Shown here in pieces: positions 9,705 through 18,460 of a stretch of 64,000 bases of DNA. A program made the translations under genes and the position numbers. Under the pieces are notes generated by a model. It was not told where the DNA came from, did not search any database, and saw only the letters and a list, made by a program, of their open reading frames with translations. Origin of the DNA: Streptomyces liangshanensis (GTDB taxonomy: Bacteria; Actinomycetota; Actinomycetes; Streptomycetales; Streptomycetaceae). Numbering within the stretch: position 1 is the stretch's first letter; each line of letters begins with the position of its first letter. The stretch spans positions 1,922,001 to 1,986,000 of the forward strand of contig NZ_CP050177.1 of assembly GCF_011694815.1 (NCBI RefSeq). The letters run 5' to 3'.

Positions 9705-10592
9705 TCAGTGCTCGCGCGGCGCCGGAACGACGCGCTCCACTTCCGGGTGGACCGTGAGCAGTTGGCGCATGGCCGCCTCGGCCGCGTTCGCGTCCCCGGC
9801 GGCGAGCGCCTCCAGGATGCGGCTGTGGTGGGTGACCGAGGCCTCGGTGGGCCGGTCGCACCCGGTGACCGGGGACCCGGAGACCTGGAGGGCGGCGGAG
9901 ACGATGCCGGAGAGGTGCTCCAGCATGCGGTTGCCCGCGAGCTGGATCAGCAGGTTGTGGAATTCGGCGTCCGCCCGGGCGAACGTGATCGCGTCACCCT
10001 GCGCCAGGGCGTGGCCCATGATCTCCACCATGTCGGAGAGGCGCTGCTGCACGTCCTCCCGGCCGTGGCCGGCCGCCAGGCGGGCGGCGAGGGGCTCGAT
10101 GGTCCAGCGCAGCTCGGCCAGCTCCCGGCGCTGGTCGTCACGCGAAGGGCCGAAGGCCCGCCATTCGATGATGTCGGGGTCCAGCAGGTTCCAGTCGCTC
10201 ACGGGGCGGACCCGGGTCCCGACATTGGGGCGGGCGCTGACGAGCCCCTTCGCCTCCAGCACACGCAGCGACTCACGGACCACCGTGCGGGAGACCTCGA
10301 AACGCTGTCCGATCTCCTCGGGCACGAGCGGCCGGTCGGCGCCCAGGTCGCCGGACACGATCATCTGGCCGAGCTGCTGGACGAGTTGGCCGTGCAGTCC
10401 GCGCCCGCGGCTGCCCGCCGAACGGCGGCCGACCCGGCCCAGATCGGTATCCGCCCCGTCCCAGACGGGCGAGGCGGCGCGTTCGGCGCCGGGCGCCTCC
10501 GCGAAGGGGTAGCGGTCGAGTTCACCCGGTCCGGCGAGGCCGGGGTCGACGGAGCGGGCGGCGGTCATCATGGTGTGCGCAAGGGTACTCAC
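9705..10592 (-). CDS. whiH: Sporulation regulator WhiH (GntR/FadR family)
   Basis: This 295-residue regulator has a short N-terminal extension and a GntR winged helix at about residues 60–125 (LVPEEIGQRFEVSRTVVRESLRVLEAKGL is the core region). An all-helical FCD effector domain follows (about 140–285) with metal-ligand-like Asp/His residues in ADAEFHNLLIQLAGN and VTHHSRILEAL. In Streptomyces WhiH acts late in aerial hyphae during sporulation septation. The assignment rests on the family, on the position directly before hrdB, and on the sigma-WhiG-like promoter upstream. I chose GTG 10592, preceded by AAAGGA; the resulting length agrees with what I recall for WhiH. Confidence 0.85.
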   Translation of the reverse strand: MSTLAHTMMTAARSVDPGLAGPGELDRYPFAEAPGAERAASPVWDGADTDLGRVGRRSAGSRGRGLHGQLVQQLGQMIVSGDLGADRPLVPEEIGQRFEVSRTVVRESLRVLEAKGLVSARPNVGTRVRPVSDWNLLDPDIIEWRAFGPSRDDQRRELAELRWTIEPLAARLAAGHGREDVQQRLSDMVEIMGHALAQGDAITFARADAEFHNLLIQLAGNRMLEHLSGIVSAALQVSGSPVTGCDRPTEASVTHHSRILEALAAGDANAAEAAMRQLLTVHPEVERVVPAPREH

Positions 10593-10684
10593 GCATCCTT
10601 TGTCGGCGTTGATTCCACCACCCTTGAGGTCTTTGGTGAAAAGCACACGAAAGGGTGATCGGCGCCCGCCCTTCGATTGACGCC

Positions 10685-10710
10685 TTATCGGAAAGAAGCG
10701 GCCGTTTTCA
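10685..10710 (-). promoter_or_regulatory. Sigma-WhiG-like promoter of whiH
   Basis: On the minus strand a TGAAAA (10705–10710) precedes TCCGATAA (10685–10692). The second element matches the -10 consensus of the sporulation sigma factor WhiG (GCCGATAA) at seven of eight positions. The first is a weaker match to its TAAA -35. It lies about 95 bp upstream of the whiH GTG. Confidence 0.55.
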
Positions 10711-10752
10711 GGGGAGTTGTGCCCACCGGGACACGCATCCGGCCAGCTTCGG

Positions 10753-12501
10753 TCACCAACGGGCCCTTCGACGAAGGCCGGTGAGCAAATACGCGCAGAG
10801 GAGGGCCAGGAGCGACAGGGTGAGCGCTGCGGCGACCGGCTGGGCGATCAGCCGGACGGTCGCCAGCAGCCAGCGGTCGGCCTGATGGGGCCACGCGGGC
10901 CAGGCCAGCTCGCGCAACCGGCCCGGGAGTCCGACGATCGAACGCGCGGACGGCCCCGCGAGGGCCTTCTGCACCAGCGGTACGACCGCGACGGGTACGG
11001 CGAGGACCGCCGCCATCCCGGCCGCCGTGACCCGGAAGACCCCGGCGCCCAGCAGCCCCGCCCAGGCGCAGCCGACGGCGAGCAGGGCCCAACCGGCGGC
11101 GAGCGCGGTCCAGTTGTGCGGCACCGGCGCGGCGTCGGCGCCGTACGCGAGCCGCAGCGCCCCCGCGTCGGCGACCACCACCAGGGCGGCGAGCAGCAGC
11201 GCCGACCCGGCGGTCACGGCGAGCTTGGCGAGCAGCAGGCCGAGGCGGCGCGGGACGGTGCCGCGGGCGCCGGCGAGGGCGGGGTAGCGGAACTCGTCGC
11301 CGAACGAGAGCGCGCCGAGCAGGCCCGCGCCGAGGGCGGCGGGCGGCAGGGGCAGGAGGTCGGGCCAGGCCGCGAGCAGGCCGGGCAGCGGGGTTCCGCC
11401 GGTCCTGGCGAGCGGGACGGCGAGGGCCACCGACGCGACGAGGACGGCGGCCGCGACGACCGGCGCGGTCCGGACGCCCAGCATGCGGCGCAGCTCGTAC
11501 CGCACGGGCCTGAGCGGGCTGCGGGCGGGGCGCGACGCCAGCGCCCTCGGCCGGGGCACGGGCCGGGAGTCGTACGCCTCCTGGCGCGCGGCAGGCGTCG
11601 TGGGCGCCGGGATCAGGGGTGGTACGGGGCCGGTGTCGCCGATCTCGTCGGCGAGCTGGTGGACGAGGACGCCGTGCCGGAAGGCCGTCTCGCCGATCTC
11701 CGGGCAGCTGCTCCCGTACACGGTGAGCCGGCTGCCCGCCTCGGCGATCACCTCGACGGACCGCTTGCTGGCCCTGGCCTCGCGGCTCAGCGCGTCGGCG
11801 AGGCGGGCGGCGTGCGGTGTCCTGACGGCGACCCGCGGGCGCAGCCGGGTACGCGAGAAGGCGGCGCGGTCCTGGTCGGCGACGAGGCGGCCCCCGTCGA
11901 CGGTGACGACGCGGTCGGCGGTGCGGGCGGCCTCCTTGGGGTCGTCGGTCGTGTAGAGCACGGTGCCGCCGTGGGCGGCGTGGGCGGCGAGCAGTCCGAA
12001 CAGCCAGCTGGTCTCGCGGGGCGAGAGGCCGGCGGACGGCGCGTCGAGCAGCAGGGTGTGCGGGTCGCCCAACAGGGCGGAGGCGAGGCCGAGTCTGCGG
12101 TCCATGCCGAGGGAGAGCGCGCCGAGGGGTTCGTCGCGCAGGGCGGTGAGGCCCACGACTTCGAGCAGTTCGTCGGCGCGCGAGGCGGGCACGCCGGCGG
12201 CCGCGCAGAGCATCCGGAGCTGGCCCCGGGCGGTCCTGGCCGGATGGCCCGGTACGTCGCCGAGGAGCACGCCGAGCTCGCGGGCCGGGTGGGCGATGCG
12301 GTGGAGCGGCCGGCCCCGGAAGTAGGTGACGCCACGGCCGCGTTCGAGGTCGAGCATGAGCCGCAGGGCGGTGGTCTTGCCCGCGCCGGGGGCGCCGAGC
12401 AGCGCCGTGACACAGCCGGGCCGGGCCTCGAAGGTCAGATCGTCGACGGCGGGGGTGAGGTCTCGACGGGGGGCGCTGGTCAGTCCGATGGCCTGGAGCA
12501 T
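10753..12501 (-). CDS. ABC transporter protein, ATPase fused to membrane domain, degenerate ATPase motifs
   Basis: This 582-residue protein joins an N-terminal ABC ATPase (about residues 1–290) to a C-terminal membrane region with roughly six hydrophobic segments (about 340–575). Walker A is intact (GAPGAGKTT). Three catalytic motifs deviate. The signature reads LSLGM instead of LSGGQ. Walker B ends LLLDAP, with alanine in place of the catalytic glutamate. The switch region reads TVLYTTDDP, without the usual histidine. ATP binding looks possible but efficient hydrolysis is doubtful. I chose ATG 12501, which starts MLQAIGLT. The substrate is unknown. It lies upstream of whiH on the same strand. 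Confidence 0.8.
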   Translation of the reverse strand: MLQAIGLTSAPRRDLTPAVDDLTFEARPGCVTALLGAPGAGKTTALRLMLDLERGRGVTYFRGRPLHRIAHPARELGVLLGDVPGHPARTARGQLRMLCAAAGVPASRADELLEVVGLTALRDEPLGALSLGMDRRLGLASALLGDPHTLLLDAPSAGLSPRETSWLFGLLAAHAAHGGTVLYTTDDPKEAARTADRVVTVDGGRLVADQDRAAFSRTRLRPRVAVRTPHAARLADALSREARASKRSVEVIAEAGSRLTVYGSSCPEIGETAFRHGVLVHQLADEIGDTGPVPPLIPAPTTPAARQEAYDSRPVPRPRALASRPARSPLRPVRYELRRMLGVRTAPVVAAAVLVASVALAVPLARTGGTPLPGLLAAWPDLLPLPPAALGAGLLGALSFGDEFRYPALAGARGTVPRRLGLLLAKLAVTAGSALLLAALVVVADAGALRLAYGADAAPVPHNWTALAAGWALLAVGCAWAGLLGAGVFRVTAAGMAAVLAVPVAVVPLVQKALAGPSARSIVGLPGRLRELAWPAWPHQADRWLLATVRLIAQPVAAALTLSLLALLCAYLLTGLRRRARW

Positions 12502-12658
12502 CGCTTCTCTCGCGGGGAAGGTGTGACCGCTCGGCGGCAGAGTGTTACCCAGCAAGATAACGCGATATGTCCGACTTGTTGCGCAGGGTGAGGGCGCCGT
12601 GTCCGATCGGTCGCGCGGGACGACCGGACACGGCGCGCACCCCGCCCCGTTCGTACGG

Positions 12659-13423
12659 TCAGACCTCGGGACGCAGCATCGGCGGGTTGAGCACGGTCGC
12701 GCCGCCGGCCCGGAACAACTGCGCGGGCCGCCCGCCCTGCCGCGTGGTGGTGCCGCCCGACGGGACGAGGAACCCGGGGGTGCCGGTCACCTTGCGGTGG
12801 AAGTTACGGGGATCGAGGGCGACGCCCCACACCGCCTCGTACACCCGCCGCAGCTCGCCCACGGTGAACTCCGGGGGGCAGAAGGCGGTGGCGAGCGACG
12901 AGTACTCGATCTTGGAGCGGGCGCGCTCCACCCCGTCCGCGAGGATCCGCGCGTGGTCGAAGGCGAGTTGCGCGGGCTGCTCGTCCTCCCGCGCGAAGCC
13001 GCCCTCCCCGTGGAGCAGCGCGTCGACCGGCGCCCACCGGGCGCTGTTGGCGTCGCCGCCCGCGCGGGGCGCGGGGAGGTCGGGCGAGAGCGCCAGGTGC
13101 GCCACGCTGACCACCCGCATGCGGGGGTCGCGCCCGGGATCGCCGTAGGTGCCGAGCTGTTCGAGGTGGGCGGTGTTCCCGGGCGCCGGGGACGCCGGGT
13201 CGTGCGCGGGCAGTCCGGTCTCCTCGGCCAGCTCCCGCGCGGCCGCCGCCGCGAGGTCCTCGTCGCCCCGGACGAACCCGCCCGGCAGCGCCCACCGCCC
13301 CTGGAACGGCGTCTCCCCACGTCGGACCACCAGCGCGCAGAGCACGTGGGCCCGCACGGTGAGCACGACCAGGTCGACGGTGACAGCGAACGGCGGAAAG
13401 GCTGACGGGTCGTAGGGCGACAT
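12659..13423 (-). CDS. NUDIX hydrolase-like protein with winged-helix C-terminus (NrtR-like)
   Basis: This 254-residue protein has an N-terminal NUDIX domain with a complete Nudix box ([20 protein letters not shown] then ETGL, about residues 49–73). A C-terminal domain of about 90 residues ([20 protein letters not shown] onward) matches the winged-helix DNA-binding part of NrtR. NrtR proteins repress NAD-metabolism genes and sense ADP-ribose through a usually inactive NUDIX fold. Here the Nudix residues appear intact, so hydrolysis of a nucleotide sugar is also possible. The gene diverges from an unrecognised gene at 13683; no NAD gene is adjacent. A weak TCGTC-N5-GACGA palindrome lies at 13437–13451, upstream of the start. 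Confidence 0.8.
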   Translation of the reverse strand: MSPYDPSAFPPFAVTVDLVVLTVRAHVLCALVVRRGETPFQGRWALPGGFVRGDEDLAAAAARELAEETGLPAHDPASPAPGNTAHLEQLGTYGDPGRDPRMRVVSVAHLALSPDLPAPRAGGDANSARWAPVDALLHGEGGFAREDEQPAQLAFDHARILADGVERARSKIEYSSLATAFCPPEFTVGELRRVYEAVWGVALDPRNFHRKVTGTPGFLVPSGGTTTRQGGRPAQLFRAGGATVLNPPMLRPEV

Positions 13424-13682
13424 GCGGCGATCATAGTCGTCTGCCTGACGATAAACACCCGTTACGCCACCATCCCGGCGCCCCGTCGTCAGACGCCCGC
13501 GCCGCCGTCCGCCAGGAATGCGCCCTTTCTGCTCCCGCACGCCCCTCCCGCACGGTAGGCATACCGGACGCTCCACGAAAGGGTGAGGCCCGCGCCGATC
13601 GGCGCCCGTTCGCCGGCGTCCGGGCAGGGGTGGGTTCCGGCGGGAGCAGAGGCGGACGGATGTCACGAGGGGGGACACAGCC

Positions 13683-14621
13683 ATGCCGTGGGACGAGTTG
13701 AAGCAGGCACTCACCGCGCAGAAGGCCGCATACACGCCGAGGGATCCGTTCTGGGAGGTGAGGGGCCAGAACGGCGAGCCGTTCCGCGCGCACCCGGCCT
13801 TCCTGGACGAGGTACGGCTCGCAGGCGAACTCGACGGCCTGGTGACCGCCACCGACTCGCAGCTCAGCAACGCGCTCAGGAAGTGGCGGGTGACCCTGGA
13901 CCGCCACCTGGCGGCGGTGCCCGACGCGCGCGCCGCCCTCGGTCTCGGCCCCCAGCGCTTCACCACGCTGGAGGACGAGATCACGCTGCTGCGGTACTAC
14001 GAAACGGCGCGGTCCCAGCCGGGCTTCGCGAACCCGGTGATCGCCGCGGCCGGCACGGCGTTCGCCGACCACCGGCAGGCGGCCACGGTGCTCGACTACA
14101 GCCAGCTGCACGCCTTCTTCCTGGCCGCCGTGAGCAGTTTCGGCGGCGCCTACAAGGCGGACACCTATCCCGCGCGGGTGGACGCGATGTACGACCTGGC
14201 GGTCGGCTCGCCCGCCGCCGTCGGCACCGGGCCCGTGCAACTGGGCGCGGAGGCGGACTGGCGGACCCATCGGCCGGGATTCGCCCTGACGATCCACGCC
14301 GAGGCGGCGCGGCTCAACTTCCGTACGGCCCACGCCCTGGCCGGGCACGCCCTCAAGCACCTCCTGCTCGGCGGGCCTTCCGTCCCCGCCGAGCGCGAAG
14401 GCGTCCACCACCTCGTCGGCACGTACCTCGACGAGGCCCGCGACAGGATCAGCGTCACCGGCACCGCGCCTTCCATGCCGGAAGTCACAAGCGCCCTGGC
14501 GCAGACCGGCGCCACCCGCACCTACGTCTACGGCATCCTCAACGTCCACGCCACCATGGTCGCGGTGAACTCCGCCGGCCAGGCCTGGATCACCACCTAC
14601 TACGGGCCGACCCGCACCTGA
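13683..14621 (+). CDS. Unrecognised protein with possible toxin-like C-terminus
   Basis: This 312-residue protein starts at ATG 13683 behind a strong GAGGGGGGA site. It has no signal peptide or membrane segment. The N-terminal two thirds are mixed and acidic and match nothing I recognise. The last 110 residues contain a His-rich helix ([13 protein letters not shown]), a conserved-looking RDRISVTG segment, and a terminal beta-type ending ([16 protein letters not shown]). The pattern of a His-containing helix followed by strands ending in TxY recalls ribonuclease toxins of the BECR fold, but this is only a resemblance. No immunity-like gene follows: the next gene is convergent. It is divergent from the NrtR-like gene. 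Confidence 0.7.
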   Translation: MPWDELKQALTAQKAAYTPRDPFWEVRGQNGEPFRAHPAFLDEVRLAGELDGLVTATDSQLSNALRKWRVTLDRHLAAVPDARAALGLGPQRFTTLEDEITLLRYYETARSQPGFANPVIAAAGTAFADHRQAATVLDYSQLHAFFLAAVSSFGGAYKADTYPARVDAMYDLAVGSPAAVGTGPVQLGAEADWRTHRPGFALTIHAEAARLNFRTAHALAGHALKHLLLGGPSVPAEREGVHHLVGTYLDEARDRISVTGTAPSMPEVTSALAQTGATRTYVYGILNVHATMVAVNSAGQAWITTYYGPTRT

Positions 14622-14650
14622 TCCGCCTCCCGGCGCGGGCCCGGGACGCG

Positions 14651-15961
14651 TCATCGCCCGCTCCTCGTGCCGCGCCGGCCGCTGCGGCGGTCGCCTCCCC
14701 CGCGGTCCGCCGGTGCCTCGGGGCGCGACGCCGCGGCGGGAGGCAGCGCCTTGCGCACGGCGGGCGGCCGGACGGGGCGGGCCCTGGGGCGCCGGGCCGC
14801 GCGGCGCGGGTCGGGCGCTGCCCGCGCCGCGCGCTCCCGGCGCAGGCAGCGCCGCAACTCCTCCGGGTCCATGCCCTGGTTGCAGGCCTGGTGGAGCAGC
14901 CGGGCGAAGACGTACCGGGGATCGAGGCGCAGCGCCAGGCCGAGTGCCACCCGGGCCGCCGGCTCGTCGCCCAGGGACCAGGCCACCCATCCGGCCAGGC
15001 TCAGGGGAGCCGCCCCGTGCTCCGCGTAGGGACCGACGCAGCGCCGGGCCAGCGCCCGCCACAACCGGAGCGCGGGCTCGGCCTCGGCCCCCTCCATCCA
15101 CTCCGCCGCCCGGTCGCGGGTGACCCGGTCCTGGAGCCCGAGGATGACGGCGGCGGCCTCGTCGTCACCGATGAGCCCGTCGTCCGCCGCGTCCGTCTCC
15201 CCCGCGCCGCTGTCCAGGACGCCCCCGCGCGGCGCGTCCCCGAGCCGCCGCATCAGGACCCGCGCCAGCCGTAACGTCTCCGCCCCGACCCGCTCACGGC
15301 TTCCGGCGCCCAGGATCCGGGGCACGAGGGCGGCCCCCGCGTCGTCCAGCGCCCGCGCCTGCCCCTCGGCCGCCGGGGCCGGCCGGGGCTCCAGGCGCGC
15401 CTCCATCTCCCGCAGCGAACCCCGCACCCGGATCCCGGCGTAGGCGGCCGCCGCGGCCATCACCGACGTACCGGGCAGGGCCAGGCCCGTCCCCTCGGGC
15501 GGGCAGCAGCGGACGTCGGGGCAGCAGTACGACCAGTACCTCCCGTCGGAGATGCACAGCGCCTCGTACACGGGCACGTCCAGTGCTCCGCAGGCCGTGC
15601 GCAGCCGCTGGGCGAACGGGCGCAGGCGCTCCATCACCCGCTGCCCGCTCTCGCCCTCCGCGGGGTCCTGGCAGAGGAAGACGACAATGCCGTCCGGCCG
15701 GGTCCCGCGCCGCTCGCTCCCCTCGACGAGGCATTCGGCGAGCTGCTCGGCCACGGGCGGCCACTCCCCCGGCGAGCGCGGGATCCCGAGCCTGAGCCGC
15801 CCCCCGAACCTCCCGCGGCCGCCGTGCAGCGCGACCATGACGACGGAGTCGGTGGGGTGGAAGCCGAGAAGATAGGGCAGGGCGTCGGCGAGCTCCGCGG
15901 GACTGCGCAGGGTGATCTGCTGCTCGTCGGCGGATCCGGTCGGTTCGTGGTGCTTGTTCAT
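14651..15961 (-). CDS. DUF4192 family protein
   Basis: This 436-residue protein belongs to the actinobacterial DUF4192 family. The N-terminus carries the family signature (ITLRSPAELADALPYLLGFH, then PTDSVVMVAL). A cysteine-rich segment follows (YWSYCCPDVRCCPPEG, about residues 143–158) that could bind a metal. A helical middle part and a long Arg/Pro-rich, basic and probably disordered tail (from about residue 370) complete it. No biochemical function is established to my knowledge. It is transcribed divergently from the RecQ-like helicase across a 110-bp region with two DnaA boxes, which hints at a link to DNA metabolism but does not prove one. Confidence 0.85.
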   Translation of the reverse strand: MNKHHEPTGSADEQQITLRSPAELADALPYLLGFHPTDSVVMVALHGGRGRFGGRLRLGIPRSPGEWPPVAEQLAECLVEGSERRGTRPDGIVVFLCQDPAEGESGQRVMERLRPFAQRLRTACGALDVPVYEALCISDGRYWSYCCPDVRCCPPEGTGLALPGTSVMAAAAAYAGIRVRGSLREMEARLEPRPAPAAEGQARALDDAGAALVPRILGAGSRERVGAETLRLARVLMRRLGDAPRGGVLDSGAGETDAADDGLIGDDEAAAVILGLQDRVTRDRAAEWMEGAEAEPALRLWRALARRCVGPYAEHGAAPLSLAGWVAWSLGDEPAARVALGLALRLDPRYVFARLLHQACNQGMDPEELRRCLRRERAARAAPDPRRAARRPRARPVRPPAVRKALPPAAASRPEAPADRGGGDRRSGRRGTRSGR

Positions 15962-16000
15962 GGCTCGACGGTCCCGCGGGGCACCGGATCCCGCGACCCC

Positions 16001-16020
16001 TGTGGATAACTTTGTCCACA
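16001..16020. promoter_or_regulatory. Pair of inverted DnaA boxes
   Basis: TGTGGATAA (16001–16009, reverse complement of the consensus TTATCCACA) faces TTGTCCACA (16012–16020, the preferred streptomycete DnaA box) across 2 bp. Together they form a larger palindrome with flanking CCC/GGG. They lie in the promoter region shared by the DUF4192 gene and the recQ-like gene, 52 bp before the latter's start. Confidence 0.75.
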
Positions 16021-16071
16021 GGGCGGAGGCCGCATTCGTGCTTTGTCCGGGCCATCGGGTTGCATGGGGTC

Positions 16072-18243
16072 ATGACCAACGAAGACCGCGCAGCTCTCCG
16101 GGCCTCGGCCGACTCCGTCCTCGCCCGTCTCGTCGGTGACGCCACCGGCGAGGCCACGCTCCGCGAGGACCAGTGGCGGGCCATCGAGGCGCTCGTGGCC
16201 GACCACCGCAGGGCGCTGGTCGTGCAGCGGACGGGCTGGGGCAAGTCCGCGGTGTACTTCGTGGCGACGTCCCTGCTGCGGGCCCGCGGCGCGGGCCCGA
16301 CCGTGATCGTCTCCCCGCTGCTGGCGCTGATGCGCAACCAGGTGGACGCGGCGGCGCGGGCCGGCATCACGGCCAGGACGATCAACTCGTCGAACACGGA
16401 GGAGTGGGAGACGATCCAGGACGAGGTGGTGGCCGGCGAGGTCGACGTGCTGCTGGTCAGCCCCGAGCGGTTGAACAATCCGGACTTCCGGGACCAGGTG
16501 CTGCCCCGGCTCGCCGCGGCCACGGGGCTGCTGGTGGTCGACGAGGCGCACTGCATCTCCGACTGGGGCCACGACTTCCGGCCGGACTACCGGCGGCTGC
16601 GCACGATGCTCGCCGAACTGCCCTCGGGCGTCCCGGTCCTGGCCACCACGGCCACGGCGAACGCCCGCGTGACGGCGGACGTGGCCGAGCAGCTCGGCAC
16701 GGGCGCCGGGACGGACGCGCTGGTGCTGCGGGGGCCGCTGGACCGGGAGAGCCTCAGCCTGCACGTGCTCCGGCTGCCCGACGCGGCGCACCGGCTGGCC
16801 TGGCTGGCCGACCACCTGACGGAGCTGCCGGGCTCCGGGATCATCTACACGCTCACGGTCGCGGCGGCGGAGGAGGTCACCGCGTACCTCCGCCAGTGCG
16901 GCCACACGGTCGCCTCGTACACGGGGCGTACGGAGAACGCGGAGCGCCAGCAGGCGGAGGACGACCTGCTGGCCAACCGGGTCAAGGCGCTCGTGGCGAC
17001 CTCGGCGCTCGGCATGGGCTTCGACAAGCCCGACCTGGGGTTCGTCGTGCACCTGGGCTCCCCGTCCTCGCCGATCGCGTACTACCAGCAGGTGGGCCGG
17101 GCGGGGCGCGGCGTGGACCACGCCGAGGTGCTGCTGCTGCCCGGCAAGGAGGACGAGGCGATCTGGCAGTACTTCGCGTCGGTGGCCTTCCCGCCGGAGG
17201 AGCTGGTCCGCCGCACGCTCGACGTGCTGGGCCACGCGGCGAAGCCGCTGTCGCTGCCGGCCCTGGAGCCGCTGGTCGAGCTGCGCCGCACCCGTCTGGA
17301 GACGATGCTCAAGGTCCTCGACGTGGACGGCGCGGTGCACCGGGTGAAGGGCGGCTGGACGGCGACGGGGCAGCCGTGGATCTACGACACCGAGCGGTAC
17401 GCGTGGGTGGCGCGCCAGCGCGGCGCCGAGCAGCAGGCGATGCGGGACTACGCGTCGGCGGACGGCTGCCGGATGGAGTTCCTGCGGCGGCAGCTCGACG
17501 ACGAGCAGGCGGCCCCCTGCGGCCGGTGCGACAACTGCGCCGGGGTGCGCTTTCAGGACAAGGTGTCCGCCGGCGCCCTGGACGCGGCGCGCGGCGAGCT
17601 GGGCAGGCCGGGGGTGGAGGTGGAGCCCCGCAAGATGTGGCCGACCGGCCTCGCCGCCATCGGGGTCGACCTCAAGGGACGCATCCCGCAGGGTGAACTG
17701 TCCTACCCGGGGCGGGCGTTGGGACGGCTCTCCGACATCGGCTGGGGCAACAGGCTGCGCCCGATCCTGGCCCCGCAGGCGTCGGACGGCCCGGTGTCGG
17801 ACGAGGTGGTGAACGCGGTGGTGAGCGTCCTCGCCGACTGGGCCAAGGGCCCGGGCGGCTGGGCGTCCGGCGACGAGGACGCGCCGGCCCGGCCGGTGGG
17901 AGTGGTGACGGTCGCCTCGCACGGCAGGCCCCAGCTGGTCGGTTCGCTCGGCCGCCGGATCTCGGAGGTGGGCCGGATGCCCCTGCTCGGTACGGTGGAG
18001 TACGGTCCCGCCGCGGCGGACACCGCCGTGTCGCGTACGAACAGCGCCCAGCGGGTGCGGGCCCTGCACCGGACGCTGACCGTGGGACCCGCGCTGGCGG
18101 AGGCCCTGGCGTCGGCGGGCGGGCCCGTCCTGCTGGTCGACGACCTCTCGGACACCGGCTGGACGCTGGCGGTCGCGGCCCGCCTGCTCCGCAGGGCCGG
18201 AGCACCGGGAGTGTTTCCGCTGGTCCTCGCGGTTCAGGCGTGA
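16072..18243 (+). CDS. RecQ-family helicase with C-terminal phosphoribosyltransferase-like domain
   Basis: This 723-residue ATP-dependent 3'-5' DNA helicase starts at ATG 16072. Motif I reads RTGWGKS (residues 53–59), motif II DEAH (157–160) followed by CISDWGHDFR. Motif VI contains QQVGRAGRG. A RecQ zinc domain follows with one upstream cysteine and CGRCDNC (near 482). Instead of RQC/HRDC domains, the last 200 residues look like a phosphoribosyltransferase: the PRPP-loop motif LLVDDLSDTGWT lies near residue 687. This combination is known in actinobacterial RecQ-like proteins. The helicase probably acts in recombination or repair; the role of the transferase-like part is unknown. Confidence 0.9.
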   Translation: MTNEDRAALRASADSVLARLVGDATGEATLREDQWRAIEALVADHRRALVVQRTGWGKSAVYFVATSLLRARGAGPTVIVSPLLALMRNQVDAAARAGITARTINSSNTEEWETIQDEVVAGEVDVLLVSPERLNNPDFRDQVLPRLAAATGLLVVDEAHCISDWGHDFRPDYRRLRTMLAELPSGVPVLATTATANARVTADVAEQLGTGAGTDALVLRGPLDRESLSLHVLRLPDAAHRLAWLADHLTELPGSGIIYTLTVAAAEEVTAYLRQCGHTVASYTGRTENAERQQAEDDLLANRVKALVATSALGMGFDKPDLGFVVHLGSPSSPIAYYQQVGRAGRGVDHAEVLLLPGKEDEAIWQYFASVAFPPEELVRRTLDVLGHAAKPLSLPALEPLVELRRTRLETMLKVLDVDGAVHRVKGGWTATGQPWIYDTERYAWVARQRGAEQQAMRDYASADGCRMEFLRRQLDDEQAAPCGRCDNCAGVRFQDKVSAGALDAARGELGRPGVEVEPRKMWPTGLAAIGVDLKGRIPQGELSYPGRALGRLSDIGWGNRLRPILAPQASDGPVSDEVVNAVVSVLADWAKGPGGWASGDEDAPARPVGVVTVASHGRPQLVGSLGRRISEVGRMPLLGTVEYGPAAADTAVSRTNSAQRVRALHRTLTVGPALAEALASAGGPVLLVDDLSDTGWTLAVAARLLRRAGAPGVFPLVLAVQA

Positions 18244-18460
18244 CGAGAATCAGCGGCCGTGGCCGGTCTCCGCAGGGATATGACACACATAGCCTCGCAT
18301 TCCGGTCAGTCGGGCCAATTGCTCGTTGCCGCATGCCGATACGGCAGCGAGAATTGGAGCGTCTCCCCGCACGGCCCCCCTGCGGTCCGCAAGGGCTGTG
18401 CTGCGGTGCGCCCCCACTCGACCCTGCCCGCACCGTGGGCGTGAATGCGAAGGGAGGATC

